Shown one piece after another: positions 23,597 to 33,790 of a DNA stretch of 64,000 bases. The DNA lies in assembly GCA_021234155.1 (NCBI GenBank), contig JAJEKV010000077.1:3844533-3908532 (forward strand), given 5' to 3'. The notes below the pieces were generated by a model. The model was not told the origin of the DNA. It saw nothing but the letters and a program-made list of their open reading frames with translations, and made no database searches. Numbering within the stretch: position 1 is the first letter of the stretch; every line of letters starts with the position of its first letter. The DNA is from Isoetes taiwanensis (taxonomy: Eukaryota; Streptophyta; Lycopodiopsida; Isoetales; Isoetaceae). The position numbers and the translations under genes were made by a program.

Positions 23597-23830
23597 TGCC
23601 GATGGGGCTAAGCCACTCTAACTTGTGGTTTGATAGGAACCGACGGGGCATAGCCGCTCTAGCAGTCCTATATATATTGGCGTAAGTTGATGGGGCCAAG
23701 CCGCTCTAACAACTTCGTTTGGTAACGGGATAGGACCACGCCATTGTGCCCAAGGCTGTTGGGGTTGTGCCACTCTAACAGCATACACTAGGATAGACGG
23801 GGCAAAGCCACTCTAACCATCCTAGCGGGT
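23597..23830. repeat. Tandem array with GGGGC...GCC(A/G)CTCTAAC core
   Basis: The motif GATGGGGCTAAGCCACTCTA recurs near 23,599, 23,641, 23,688, 23,757 and 23,795, with a decayed copy near 23,725. The spacing is 40 to 70 bases. Each unit has a small inverted repeat (GGGGC-aa-GCC) that could form a short stem. It lies between minus-strand host-type exons and the LINE tail, probably in former intron or intergenic DNA. Confidence 0.85.
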
Positions 23831-24256
23831 CAAGTATTGTCAGCATGTAAGTATCCATCAGCATTACAACTTCTGAAACATTTTGTCCTTTACTACATAC
23901 ATATTATGGTACTAGCATCTTTAAACTAGCAGCATACCCACACTCTATAATCTAGTTCTGGCAGACACTCAGCCTAGCACTTAAGCTTATACATCAGATT
24001 AGACCAGCCATCACAATATGCACTAGGCAACGAACTACAACAGTCGCAATTCATATAGCAGATCCCACTTTCCATATGACTTGACATGTCTAAGGCAGAT
24101 AAACAATGACTATATGCATCTATGCAATGAAGGTACATGTATGCAGCAATAGACAAGACCTGATCCATGCATGTCACTTCCTAACCTATACTAAGAATAC
24201 TACAAAACTAGAAAATGCATATGCTATAAGCCAGCAAAACTATGAGCCAGAACACA

Positions 24257-24288
24257 AGAAGAGCAAACAACAAGAAGAGCAAACAACT
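24257..24288. repeat. 16-bp tandem duplication
   Basis: AAGAAGAGCAAACAAC is present twice in direct succession. It is a recent local duplication without coding meaning. Confidence 0.85.
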
Positions 24289-24570
24289 TATATACATATA
24301 CATTGTGTCCTTTCATGCTTGCTGTTATTCTGTGGTAGACAAATTTTTTGTTGTTCTCATGGTGGTTTCGAGTTTATAGTGGTCTGGATTACCAGTTGGT
24401 GGGTCCAACCCTCGCTATCCTGGTGTACGGCGGAGGCTGAGCCTCTCTGTCCCGTAACTTATTCCGTCCACCTTTTACTCAAATGAATTTGCCTTGCCTA
24501 TGCAGCCCCTAGCCTCTGCTGTATTTCCTATTTCGTTGCTCTTCCAAAATCTGCCATAGCTATCATGTTC

Positions 24571-24688
24571 CTAGCCTGATGCTCCTATGACCGTGCTTGA
24601 CATAAAAGTCTCGCACAAGCATATATTGTTTCTAAACATATGTCTCTAGCCTAATGCTCCTAAGACCTTGCTTGACATAAAAGCCTCA
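24571..24688. repeat. Diverged 75-bp tandem duplication
   Basis: CTAGCCTGATGCTCCTATGA at 24,571 recurs as CTAGCCTAATGCTCCTAAGA at 24,646, each followed by CTTGACATAAAAG. The period is 75 bases. Confidence 0.85.
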
Positions 24689-24787
24689 ATAGTGGTGCAT
24701 AATAAAAGAGTGCAATCTACAATCAGAATTGTACAAGGACCCCTAAGCATAGATCAAATCCAATGAATGTTTCAATGTTCAAAATAC

Positions 24788-24904
24788 CTGGGCAACGCGC
24801 TCAAGTGTGATATTCTTGAGATATATAGGCGTCCGCAAACTGATATCAGCAAAAACATTGCTTCCCTTGAGTGGAAGACACTGCCCTGGTTCTCCCAAAC
24901 TAGG
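24788..24904 (-). pseudogene. Isolated exon resembling a plant SUN domain
   Basis: On the minus strand a 117-base segment is bounded by TGTTGCAG before it and GTATTT after it, so it has good acceptor and donor sites. It is exactly 39 codons in phase 0. The translation has PSLGEPGQCLPLKGSN and then LRTPIYLKNITLERVAQ. Plant SUN1/SUN2 proteins, which sit in the inner nuclear membrane and bind KASH proteins, have P-S-F-G-E-P-G-Q-C-F-P-L-K-G-S followed by L-R-x-A-I-x-P-x-x-V-T-L-E-H-V-A-K at this place. The next SUN block (a YDR-SAPKDC run) was not found downstream, so this is a fragment inside the transposon insert. The match is from memory of the family. Confidence 0.7.
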
Positions 24905-25422
24905 CTGCAACACCCTGTTTGCTATTGAATGCTTTTGAATGCTTTTGAAATGCTCCCGATATTATACTGATCCCCAAATAGCTGTCAATATTGCACAATT
25001 TATATACTCTGATATCAAGTTACCACCGCATTTACTTGCAGCCATTATCAAGCTGCCTTGTCTTTAAAAGGTACCCTGCTCATATTTGTTCATCTGCCAA
25101 TAATACCGGGAAAATCTATCTCTGCTGTATTGGAGTATATCATTTTTGCAAACATTTTTCAGAGGACACTTCATAGACCACAAAGTCATGACTATTATAT
25201 CTGGAATTATCGCCCGATTACCACTATCTTCGCTCTCCATCCAGTTAATGCCAATCTATAATTTATAGCTTAAGAAACAAAACCTGCTCCCAATTTATCC
25301 ATTATACCATGTACATATGCCGTGGGTCTTTGTTTTTGAACGACTTAGTAAGGGAATGCCATTTTAAACTACGGAAATACTTCGCATTTACAAGTTACGC
25401 AAATATTTACTGAAAGCATTAC

Positions 25423-26279
25423 TTAGAAAACGCTCCACCGGACTTTATTAGAATTAGAGTCAAAACCTGCCTTCTTCTGCAAGGACTTGGATTCAATGAT
25501 ATGATCTGCACCAACAAATCCTGTTTTCTCAGCACGTAGCAATGCTCCATTGTTTATGTGTGCCACAATACCTGTGAGAGCCCCCATTGATGAGGCAACC
25601 AATGCGCATGATGGAACACATTCTTTTATTCTTTTGAGCTCTGGCCAAACTTCTGGACATAAAACAAGTGTAGTATAATGTCCTTCCAAAGGAACTGCCA
25701 TCCCGTCCATGACACAAGAAAATGCTGGCGCTATGCTTGCTACCTTTGTCGGTTGATGCATGGTCTCTAGCTGACGGACTACAGATGACAAAACTGCCTC
25801 ATCTTGTTTGACTGATACAAGATAATGCATGCATATTTCTGAGGCAGAAAAATCATCATATGCATGGGCCAGTTTAATAGCAGTACATAAGCTAGCTTCT
25901 AAAACTTTTTAAGCTAGCTTCTAAAACTTTCTTCTTTAGATTAAACAAATGAAGTGGTGCTTCTGATACTAAAACTTCTCGATCCCCGCCTCCAGAACCA
26001 AAGACCTTGTGCATCTACGCAGAGTGCCTTTTTCTCAGAGCTTTTGGTCATCTCTGCTATAGACAGATGAAATGGATTCATCCATTCTCATGCTTTCAAG
26101 ACCAAATCAGCTATTGACCCAATGGTTTTGGAACAACCACTTAAGGTAAAAAAAACCTCTGCATTTTTACTGCTGTAAGTTAGAGCAGAACAGGCAAGAA
26201 ACCTTGTAGCATAGGTCGAAATCATCCTTACAGGGCAGAACAACCTTCTATTGTTGTTTACAGAAAGTACAAAAGCCAA
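25423..26279 (-). pseudogene. Fragments of an unrecognised host-type gene
   Basis: Two minus-strand open frames, 26,279-26,088 (63 codons) and 25,830-25,423 (135 codons), are joined by a stretch that is still protein-like but shifted in frame. The second frame reads MHYLVSVKQDEAVLSSVVRQ and later HINNGALLRAEKTGFVGAD, with a regular mix of residues unlike chance frames. Its probable end is a donor-like CAG|GTTTTG after SLQKKA. A 22-base direct duplication (25,888-25,931) breaks its front. I do not recognise the family. Direction and position fit the same captured segment as the SUN-like exon, but whether they come from one gene is unknown. Confidence 0.5.
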
Positions 26280-28185
26280 GGCCTAATTCACAGATTTTTG
26301 CAATAACCTGGAACAAAATATGCAAGAACCATGTAGCATAGGTTGCAATCATTCTCACAGCATAAACTGTGAAAACGAACTCTGTATTATTTATGCCATA
26401 AGCTGGATCAAGCTATGCAAGAAACCCATGTCTGCGTAACTGCAACGACCTAGATATCCAAAGTTTGTAACCAGGAAATCTTTGGCATGCGTGCTCTGGC
26501 TCCTATATTCGAACTAGAACCAACCCTCTCGAACTAGAAAAAGCCATTGCAAACTATTTAGTGCGCACTGCTTCCGCTCCGCCTGAAAACCCGCCGGATG
26601 GCTAGATGGTTTACGTGGTTCCGACCACCATAGCCGTTTGGCGCCATAGCCGTCTCCGCCATAGCCGTCTCCGCCGTTAGAAGGGCAAAAAAGCTAGTTT
26701 GAAGGGCAAAAAAGAGCTCTAACCTCTTTCTCTTCTGTTCTCTGCTTTGCTCCTCCGATTATCTGCCGCTACGAGCAGGGGGATGCGCCTCCTCTAACCA
26801 CGAGTAGCACATAAGATCAAGGCGGAACTTCCCGGAAATTTGAAGTTAATTGACAAGAATGGCAAAGCAAAAGGATATGTTGGACGACATGTTTGATCAT
26901 ATGTCCAAGTTTATATATCACAACTTTGTGGCACATTGGAAAGCAAGCGGTTTAAGGAATCCATACGAACACCGTGATGATTCGATTGCTATCGATTGTT
27001 GATTTCTCAGAGAATTATACCTTGAAGCCATTTAATGAGATTCAAGCACAACATTGGTACAATGAAACAAATTAGTATTTTGGTTCATATTACCATGTTC
27101 AAGGTAAATGGAAAATTGAGGAAATGTGTGCATTCGTTTATTTCAGATGACAAGATTCATGATACACACTTCGTACAAGATGCATTCAAGATGCACCTCA
27201 AATGGTTGCAAGAGAATGGTGCTGGCCATATGAAATATCATTTGGTTTGGTGCGATGGGTGTGCAGCCCAATTTAAGTCAAGACGAGCATTCTATCATGT
27301 AACAAGATATCATCAACATAAAATAAGAATGCAATTGGAATTTCTTTGGTTGGGACATGGGAAAGGCACACACGATGGAGAAGGGGCAATTGATAAGCGT
27401 GGCTTGAAGCGGAACAAAGAAAAAAAGGATGGAAAGGTAGTAAAAATGCAAAGAATCGCTTGTGAGGTCTTGAGGGAGAAAAAAATCGGATGTGGAGAGG
27501 GTATTTTGGGAGGTGATCGACATTGATCGATCCCAAAGATTTGATGTGCTTCCGAGTAAAAGGGGTGCAATCAATTCATTGCGTGTCGTCAATAGGCATA
27601 AATGACCCAACAAAGTTATTGTGCGAGGAGCCTCTTTCATGTTTTGCAAGGCATGCATAAATTTTGATTGGCCTTGCTTGTGAGGTCAGCCGACCATTGT
27701 GGCGGTGGGAGTTGAGAAAACTAGAGCCTACTAATAGGATCGATCTTGGAGATGGTGAGAATGAGGTGGAGGATTTATGGGCAAATGACATCGACAATAT
27801 CGATGAGACATCGCAGAGGTTAGTGATTATTTTGGAGCATTCCACGACTCGGACAATCATGAGGGGTCCCTTATTATATCCTCCAATGCAGAAGTGAAAC
27901 ATGCACTTGAAGCGGATACTATGGATGACTATGGAAACTTATTTTATAGTGGTAATGAGGTTATTACGGGTAACTACTTTGAGTGATACACGGGCTGCCA
28001 TCGGAAGTACAAGTTACTAAAAGGCAAGCGGGTTTTTGTCCATCCCAGAGTCGGTAATAGGGGTGAGATTTGCATTCTGACCCGTTAAACACAAGATAAA
28101 AGGTATTGCTTATGCATATGAACTGTCTCAATACTGGCACGAGATGCTATTAGGAAGTCTGCCAGAGATTGTAGATGTTATGTAA

Positions 28186-28690
28186 ACTCTGTTTTTACAT
28201 CAGTTACATAGTTAGATATTCTGAATTTTTTTGTAGTCTACGCCATCGACTTTGTAGTCTCATCGATATGTAATTAAGTGCATGCAACTCTATAATTCTC
28301 AGAATTAAGAGATGTTGGACCATTTGTACACCCATAATATTTTTGGAATTGGTTCTAGGGCAGAAGAAAGAGTTATTATTTAAAAGAGTTGCTTGATTGT
28401 TGTACAAGGCAAACCCATAGTGAGGACATATTTATATGCAAATATGAAGATGCAAAAAGACAATAGTGTATTTATATATTGATATTCAATAGAAAAAAGA
28501 TGTTCACATTGATTGTAGATTGTTATGAATATTACACAACTCTTGCATGCATGTACATATCATCCCATGGACCTAGCCTTAGCCGTGGACTTGCATCATA
28601 AGAATACAACATGAAGGATAGAAGATATAAATTGCATATGCACTTATGAAAATACTCAAATACCTTGCTTTATGAAAACATGTCAAGGCG
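28186..28690. other. Spacer between the convergent genes of the DNA transposon
   Basis: The spacer is AT-rich, with no gene. It separates the 3' end of the transposase (28,185) from the last visible part of the minus-strand gene (near 28,690). Words such as ATTGATTGTAGATTG and ATGTTCACATTG are typical of the element. No polyadenylation signal was assigned. Confidence 0.5.
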
Positions 28691-29425
28691 ATGAAAGTGT
28701 GTCCAATAATGCATCTACAACAGCAACCTCTTCATCATGCAATCCATGAAATGTCGGGTCAGAGGATGAGAGGTTGCCTCCCAAGTTTCCTCGGAACCAT
28801 CACACTCTGCCAATAATACAAGTGTTGGGGATTTAGCAAGCACCCATGTCATGAAGGCTTGTTGATTTAGCAAGCATGAAGACATGTTGGGATTTAGCAA
28901 GCAAGAGAGTCTTGTAGATGGAAGTATGGTCAATTAGAGCAACCAACATCTACTTCTATCAATAACACAATTGGGTGCTTCATGATCTATCTTGATTGAA
29001 GCATTTCGACTAAAGGTTGGCTTGGTTTGATAGCATAAAATGATGGAGAATAAGTGTAAATGCAATTTTTGTGGCTTTCAATGACAACACATTGACAAGA
29101 AGAAAAAAAAAAAGTGCAAGCTTGGGACAAGAACATCAACTTGGATATATTCGATAGGTGCAAGTCAAATGTTAAGAACTAAATACATACAACATTTTGA
29201 TCCCTTTGTGAATCTCTCTTTTTTATAGTTTAAGCATTGCAGGTGCAATTACATTCAAATTGAGGCGAGTATTGAGATAAGTGTATGGCGAGCCAAATTT
29301 ATAACCCGTTACATGGTAGCAGATTATCAAACAAGGTAGCAAGTTATAGCCTTTAACATGGCAACAAATCTATCTCTATAACAATCTATCAAATACAATG
29401 GCAGCATCAAGTAAGATTCAACTAC

Positions 29426-29523
29426 CTTTGGTCCTTGAATAGCATCTCCATCTTCCACAGTGCTTAAGTAGAGCATCCGCCAAAACTTCTCGGCCGTGAG
29501 AGCGATACCGATGTGAAATCCGG
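29426..29523 (-). pseudogene. Well-bounded exon of the transposon's minus-strand gene
   Basis: An acceptor CATCTAG and a donor CAAAG|GTAGTTG frame a 98-base exon that encodes GFHIGIALTAEKFWRMLYL and then STVEDGDAIQGPK without a stop. It is the cleanest splice-site evidence that the minus-strand gene was really an intron-containing gene. Confidence 0.55.
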
Positions 29524-29618
29524 CTAGATGTAACCTATGAAATAAGCAATAAATAATATACCAATGTTAGAATCAGTTCCCTACATGAAGCGTCACATAA
29601 GTTGAGAAAAGAACTTAC

Positions 29619-29814
29619 TTTCAATTCCCTTCGAGGAGACAAGGCGGTTGACAAATTTATGCATGAAGCCCATCACATACAACCCTTAAAGGCGTCCAAG
29701 TCGGGTTGTTGAGGTATACCGAGATGGTCAATCCTCTTCACATTGTTTCTCCTCACAAAATCCATGCCATTGGAGGTTTGACTCATTGATATAGTCAATA
29801 TTTGTGTATGCAAT
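29619..29814 (-). pseudogene. Well-bounded exon of the transposon's minus-strand gene
   Basis: An acceptor TTTTACATGTGCAG and a donor GTAAGTTC frame a 196-base segment. One frame gives MDFVRRNNVKRIDHLGIPQQ and then PDLDAF. The last part is protein-like in a different frame (GFMHKFVNRLVSSKGIE), so one shift is likely. No family is recognised. Confidence 0.5.
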
Positions 29815-32219
29815 CTGCACATGTAAAAGCATTCATGTAAAATGGAAAAGAATAATTCTGAAGAAAGAAGGTTGAAACATACCCTTTAATTGCCTTTTTA
29901 GTTTGTGGGATAGCCTTTCGGGGCTGTTTAAGATGTAAATTGATGGTGCATGGAGAATTTTATCATTACCTTCTGCGAAAGCAAATATGGCCCGGCCACA
30001 AAGTGCTCATTTCTCAGAAATGTAGAAGAATAATATCTTGCACTTTAGCCATAACTAGCCCTTTAGTTCCCTGTTTTACTATGTCTATAATAGATCTTGG
30101 CGTGTCAATTATTCTCTTATTTCCGTAGCCTCCTTGAAGCGAGAAATAGTTATAAGATGGGTAAAAATAAATCTTACTTTTCCATTCCGGTGGCAAAAGT
30201 ATCATGTGTACCTAGTAACAAGAGAATAAGTTACATAAAAGAATACGTAACTTAATTACAATTACATACTCTATTCTAAAGCAAAAGGCCAACCTTATTT
30301 TCTAAAACCTACTTACCCTTTTATCCCCCTATCCACGCACATTTAAACACTATCAAAACCCGCTCTACCCTCATTGCCTAGCAACACCTAAGGCAAGGCA
30401 GGTTAGGCTGCAACCTATTCTATCTCTAACCTCTCGGCAAGCTAACCTATTCTAGCCTACAAGGCAAAAGCACAAAGATATTACCTCCGCCATAGAGTTC
30501 CACAAGGCTGACTAGTCATTTTTGATTTGGTTGTACACAAATCTTGCCGTCAATATCCACCACTTTCATTGGAGGATCGGGAGGGACTGTTCTTGAATGG
30601 CACAAAAGGAGTGTAGGAAGACAACTTCTTCGTCACATCTCTACAATGAAGGATCAAAGTGTAAGTGTCAAATAATGCATGATCAATAGCATAAATATAT
30701 TAATACCTTGGACCAATTCTTTGTTTCACGATTTATGCCTATAAAAAAGAAGTATGAGTTATTAATCCCGTTCATTAACATAGCTAGAAACCATTCAACT
30801 AGCATGTATGCTTTATTAATATGCTATAAGTGCATGTCTAGCGGTTTATGCAATACACCTTTTAGCGAGATGTTGCCTCCTTTCTATCTCGAGGATTTTT
30901 TTAGTCTTTGGGGTAGCATCCTCCGTCTCCATAAACTTTTGTGTGGCCTTGGCTACAGTCTCCAAGGCCCCTTCTACATCAAGACTCTTATCTTCATCTG
31001 CTATTGATTCAAATTACAACCTTGAATATAAGTTGTTGCAAAGCTGGAGAGTACTAAGAAATTACGTGCCATAGAATCTTCAATAGGTACTTCTTTTTGA
31101 ACCGTAGCGAGATTAGGAATTTTTTTTGTCATCATTCTTGCAAGCTAATTCAGCGCTTTTGATCTTGAAAGTAACAACCTCAAGTTTAAAAATTATCACC
31201 TCCGGTAAAAAGATAATGAATGTGATCACTCAGCCATGGGCTCTTTCGCACCTCGAATGAAGCCAACTCGGTTTCCACATCTGGGATATCTGCTTGAGTT
31301 ATGCTCTCACCTGCAATCACACATTTTCCCAATTAGTTTATCTAAAATACAAATGGAGCTTATAGTCAAACTTATAATACAAGAACTTACCTAGTATGGT
31401 TTTTGTCATCTCCTCATGTTGTCCTGAATATGTTTACGCCTTCTCATTGTGATCTGACGTTGCTTTGAGATGATGACATGGATGTGGATGGACTCAAAGA
31501 GACAAATGGCGTCATCTTTAGTTGATTTTTCAGCTCTTGAGACCTCTGAAAATGATAACTTCAACCCTTTTCCAGCAAAGATACTCTTTACACCCGCATT
31601 ATGGCAGTGGCATGAGCGTAAGTCACTTACGCATTTATCCTATATGTTGTTTACATTACGCACTCTTGTAGCGGTGTTTTCTTGATGCTACCGATTCCGC
31701 AATTGAGATAGTAAATGCAATAAGAAACAATGAGAAATGTAAATTAGAGATAATCATAACAATGATGTAAACATACATAATCATAGCATTAATCGTAAGC
31801 GGATGTAAGACAACCGTGGAATCAAATGCAATCAAAAAGCAATGTAAGTAAATTTGAGAAATGCAAAGAAATGTAAGGTAGATGTACCTAAAAAGAAGAA
31901 AGCAAAATATCATCCACAAATGTAAAGTGGAAACTTAGAAAGTACATTCATATGCATTATAATATGCATCCTAATGTTATATGTAAATGTAACAAAGCAA
32001 ATTCATAAGGTATTTATGATGAGAAGATATGTACAAAATATGAAATGAATGTGTTCATGGGGTTACATCAAATTACACTGACCTTCAAATACATTTACTT
32101 TAAGGACAACAGAAGATAAATCCATGTAAAAGCTGAATGCCAATTTGGACTTTTACCTAACAAGCAACTAGATGTCTAGATAGTAATGAAAATCACACAT
32201 GTTCAAATCAAAGCAGTTG

Positions 32220-32762
32220 CTACAGCAGAATAGTAAAACAAATGTAATTAGTGAAGATAACATAATTAAAAATACCTTGTTGAGTAGAGAGTCCCATGAT
32301 TTGACGCAGATCTTCAGGCCACAAACACTCATGTATACACTGGTTTGTTGTGGAAACCTTGTATGATAGACAAAATAGACAGTAGGGATGTCCACAACAT
32401 GGTAAAACCAGCAGTATAGAGTCGAGGCACTCATTGCAATTGCTACATGTATTCACATGGCCAGAAGTTAATGCCCTTGATTCTGATGCAAGTAGAGGAG
32501 TAGGATGCAAGGAAATTACATCAGATTTTTCTACATATAATATCATTTCCTTTATTCTACTCTCACTAGCATCATTTGCCTCCAAATCCCTGGCGATTTC
32601 TTGGATGGCGACCTCTAATGCATGCAATTCATTTGTCAAACTCTCAATTGGCATCTTTAAGCCATTCATTTCTTCAATGAAACTAGATTTTTCCTCTTCA
32701 AAGGTGGGAGGCCAAGGCCATTTTGTAATCGGTTGGTTGCCTGCCACAATGCGTAAAGTCAT
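32220..32762 (-). pseudogene. Coiled-coil and RING-like segment of the transposon's minus-strand gene
   Basis: This 180-codon minus-strand frame starts near MTLRIVAGNQPITKWPW. Residues 25-75 are rich in E, L, K and S with heptad-like spacing, consistent with a coiled coil. Residues 105-145 contain CSNCNECLDS, then LPCCGHPYCLFCLS and an NQCIHECL run. The C-x2-C, C-G-H-x2-C-x2-C order resembles a RING finger, a zinc fold often found in ubiquitin ligases; the last Cys pair is not canonical. The final 30 residues are hydrophobic and probably lie beyond the true exon end. The overlapping plus-strand frame is a shadow. Confidence 0.5.
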
Positions 32763-33790
32763 CGGTTTGTTTAGCGAGTCCGTCCATGCATCCTTGCTTT
32801 TTGCACAAACCTATTCAAGGTATTTCTCTCACCTTCTAACTTGCATAAATCAGATTCTAATGTTTTTCCTTTTCTCTTTCATATCCTTCATTTTGCTCAT
32901 CAAGGTAGCAGCATCCATTGATCTTCTTTCAATCAACTTCTTCATTGCATCTATCTGCTGCCCAAATCCGACCTGTACCTTAGTTGTTTTTACATTGGAT
33001 GATCTCAAGGTAACAACATCGGTCCAAATCAGAATCCTTTTGTTCCTTCTTTGCATGCGGTGGCACTCTCTTTCACCTCTTCCCAATCAATTTTGATGCC
33101 TTTATAGTGGAGTGCATAAGCTCGAGCAAAGTATAGAGGAATGTGATGGTTTGCAATGTCTTTCCTGCTAAAAACATGCTCATAGATTGTATAAAAATCC
33201 TGCATCCAAATTGGCTTGATCCTGTTGTCTTGGTAACCTCTCTGCGGTGCTTGTGCTTGGACTTCTTGGACCACTTGCAAAAGCCACAGGTAAATAGTAT
33301 CAAGTTATTGGTTCTAAGCTGCTTAATGCTAACCTTATCAAACTTCGGGCTGCAATGGAGGTCTTTACGCCCAAGATAGTCTTGGTTTCCTCATTGCCCG
33401 ACTTAGGAGACCTCGCCATGGGCTTCAAGGGCTTATTTCTTGGTGATTTCAGGTGGGGGCGTCCTTGTTCTTGGCCGGTCATGATGCTCCTCAGAAAAGC
33501 TTCAAAAAATGGCACTGGGGTTTTGCTCTATCGGCTATGGCAAAGGAAGGTCTGAGTTTTGGGGATAGAGATGTGCTTTCTGTTTGGCTATGGCGGAAGT
33601 ACAAAGTCTTGGGGAATGGCGGGGAGGAGCTAAACCTCGAAATGGGATTTCCCTACGTTCAATTTTGAAACCCACCAAACCAATTAAGACATTCTAAAAT
33701 TAATGATAATATAATAAATATGATAGTAGGGATATTGTTTACATTTTGCATTTGTAAATGTATAAAAGTGTCCCTTTTTTGCCACCCTTT

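Larger units (their letters stand above)
20440..28185 (+). pseudogene. DDE-type transposase, split and degenerate
   Basis: Part 1 (20,440-21,115) starts MEETISEASNS and ends with DNTKVSPK and a V-M-K-K-R run, the S-R-x-S-P-x-x-K family block. Part 2 (21,558-22,028) reads VKIGIRQFEYLKPSCIRK, then a Cys-rich region with NTCCCVKH, CFCNCIVC and KCESCGKK, likely zinc-binding. Part 3 (about 26,830-27,530) has DFSENYTLKPFNEIQ near 27,000-27,050 (first Asp), VWCDGCAAQFK (second Asp, at 27,254-27,256) and GHGKGTHDGEGA (last acidic residues). Part 4 (about 27,620-28,185) has a SCFA-type Cys block and a GNYFE...KYKLLKGKRVFVHP end. Parts 2 and 3 are separated by a foreign insert; several frameshifts and stops are also present. 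The spacer 21,116-21,557 may be an intron. The order of blocks matches the family closely. Confidence 0.75.
28690..33520 (-). pseudogene. Multi-exon gene of unknown function inside the DNA transposon
   Basis: Protein-like minus-strand segments occur at 33,515-33,300, 33,280-33,029, 33,086-32,850, 32,762-32,220, about 30,205-30,014, 29,814-29,619, 29,523-29,426 and about 28,870-28,700. Several are bounded by convincing splice sites, for example CATGTGCAG before 29,814, GTAAGTTC after 29,619, TACATCTAG before 29,523 and GTAGTTG after 29,426. The segments contain ANHHIPLYFARAYALHYKG, a coiled-coil and RING-like part, PPEWKSKIYFYPSYNYFS and ALTAEKFWRMLYLSTVED. Some frames are interrupted, so the copy is probably dead. 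It runs toward the transposase and ends about 500 bases from it. I do not know the family. It may be an accessory protein of the transposon or a captured host gene. Confidence 0.5.
20161..33790. mobile_element. DNA transposon, about 13.6 kb, with transposase and a convergent second gene
   Basis: The element is defined by AAAGGGTG termini and a CATG flanking repeat. It holds a plus-strand transposase (20,440-28,185), interrupted by a 4.8-kb insert, and a minus-strand multi-exon gene (about 33,520-28,690) that converges on it. The non-coding parts are AT-rich, with many words of the type ATGTAAATG. The element sits in the leader of a gypsy element. Without the insert it would be about 8.9 kb. 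The superfamily is not certain: the transposase is of an RNase H-like DDE type that I know from cnidarian, insect and seedless-plant proteins without a settled name. Confidence 0.6.

Noticed and set aside
32434-33096. 220-codon plus-strand frame
   Set aside because: It lies opposite the minus-strand gene with the RING-like pattern and splice sites. It has no motif of its own and is a shadow frame.
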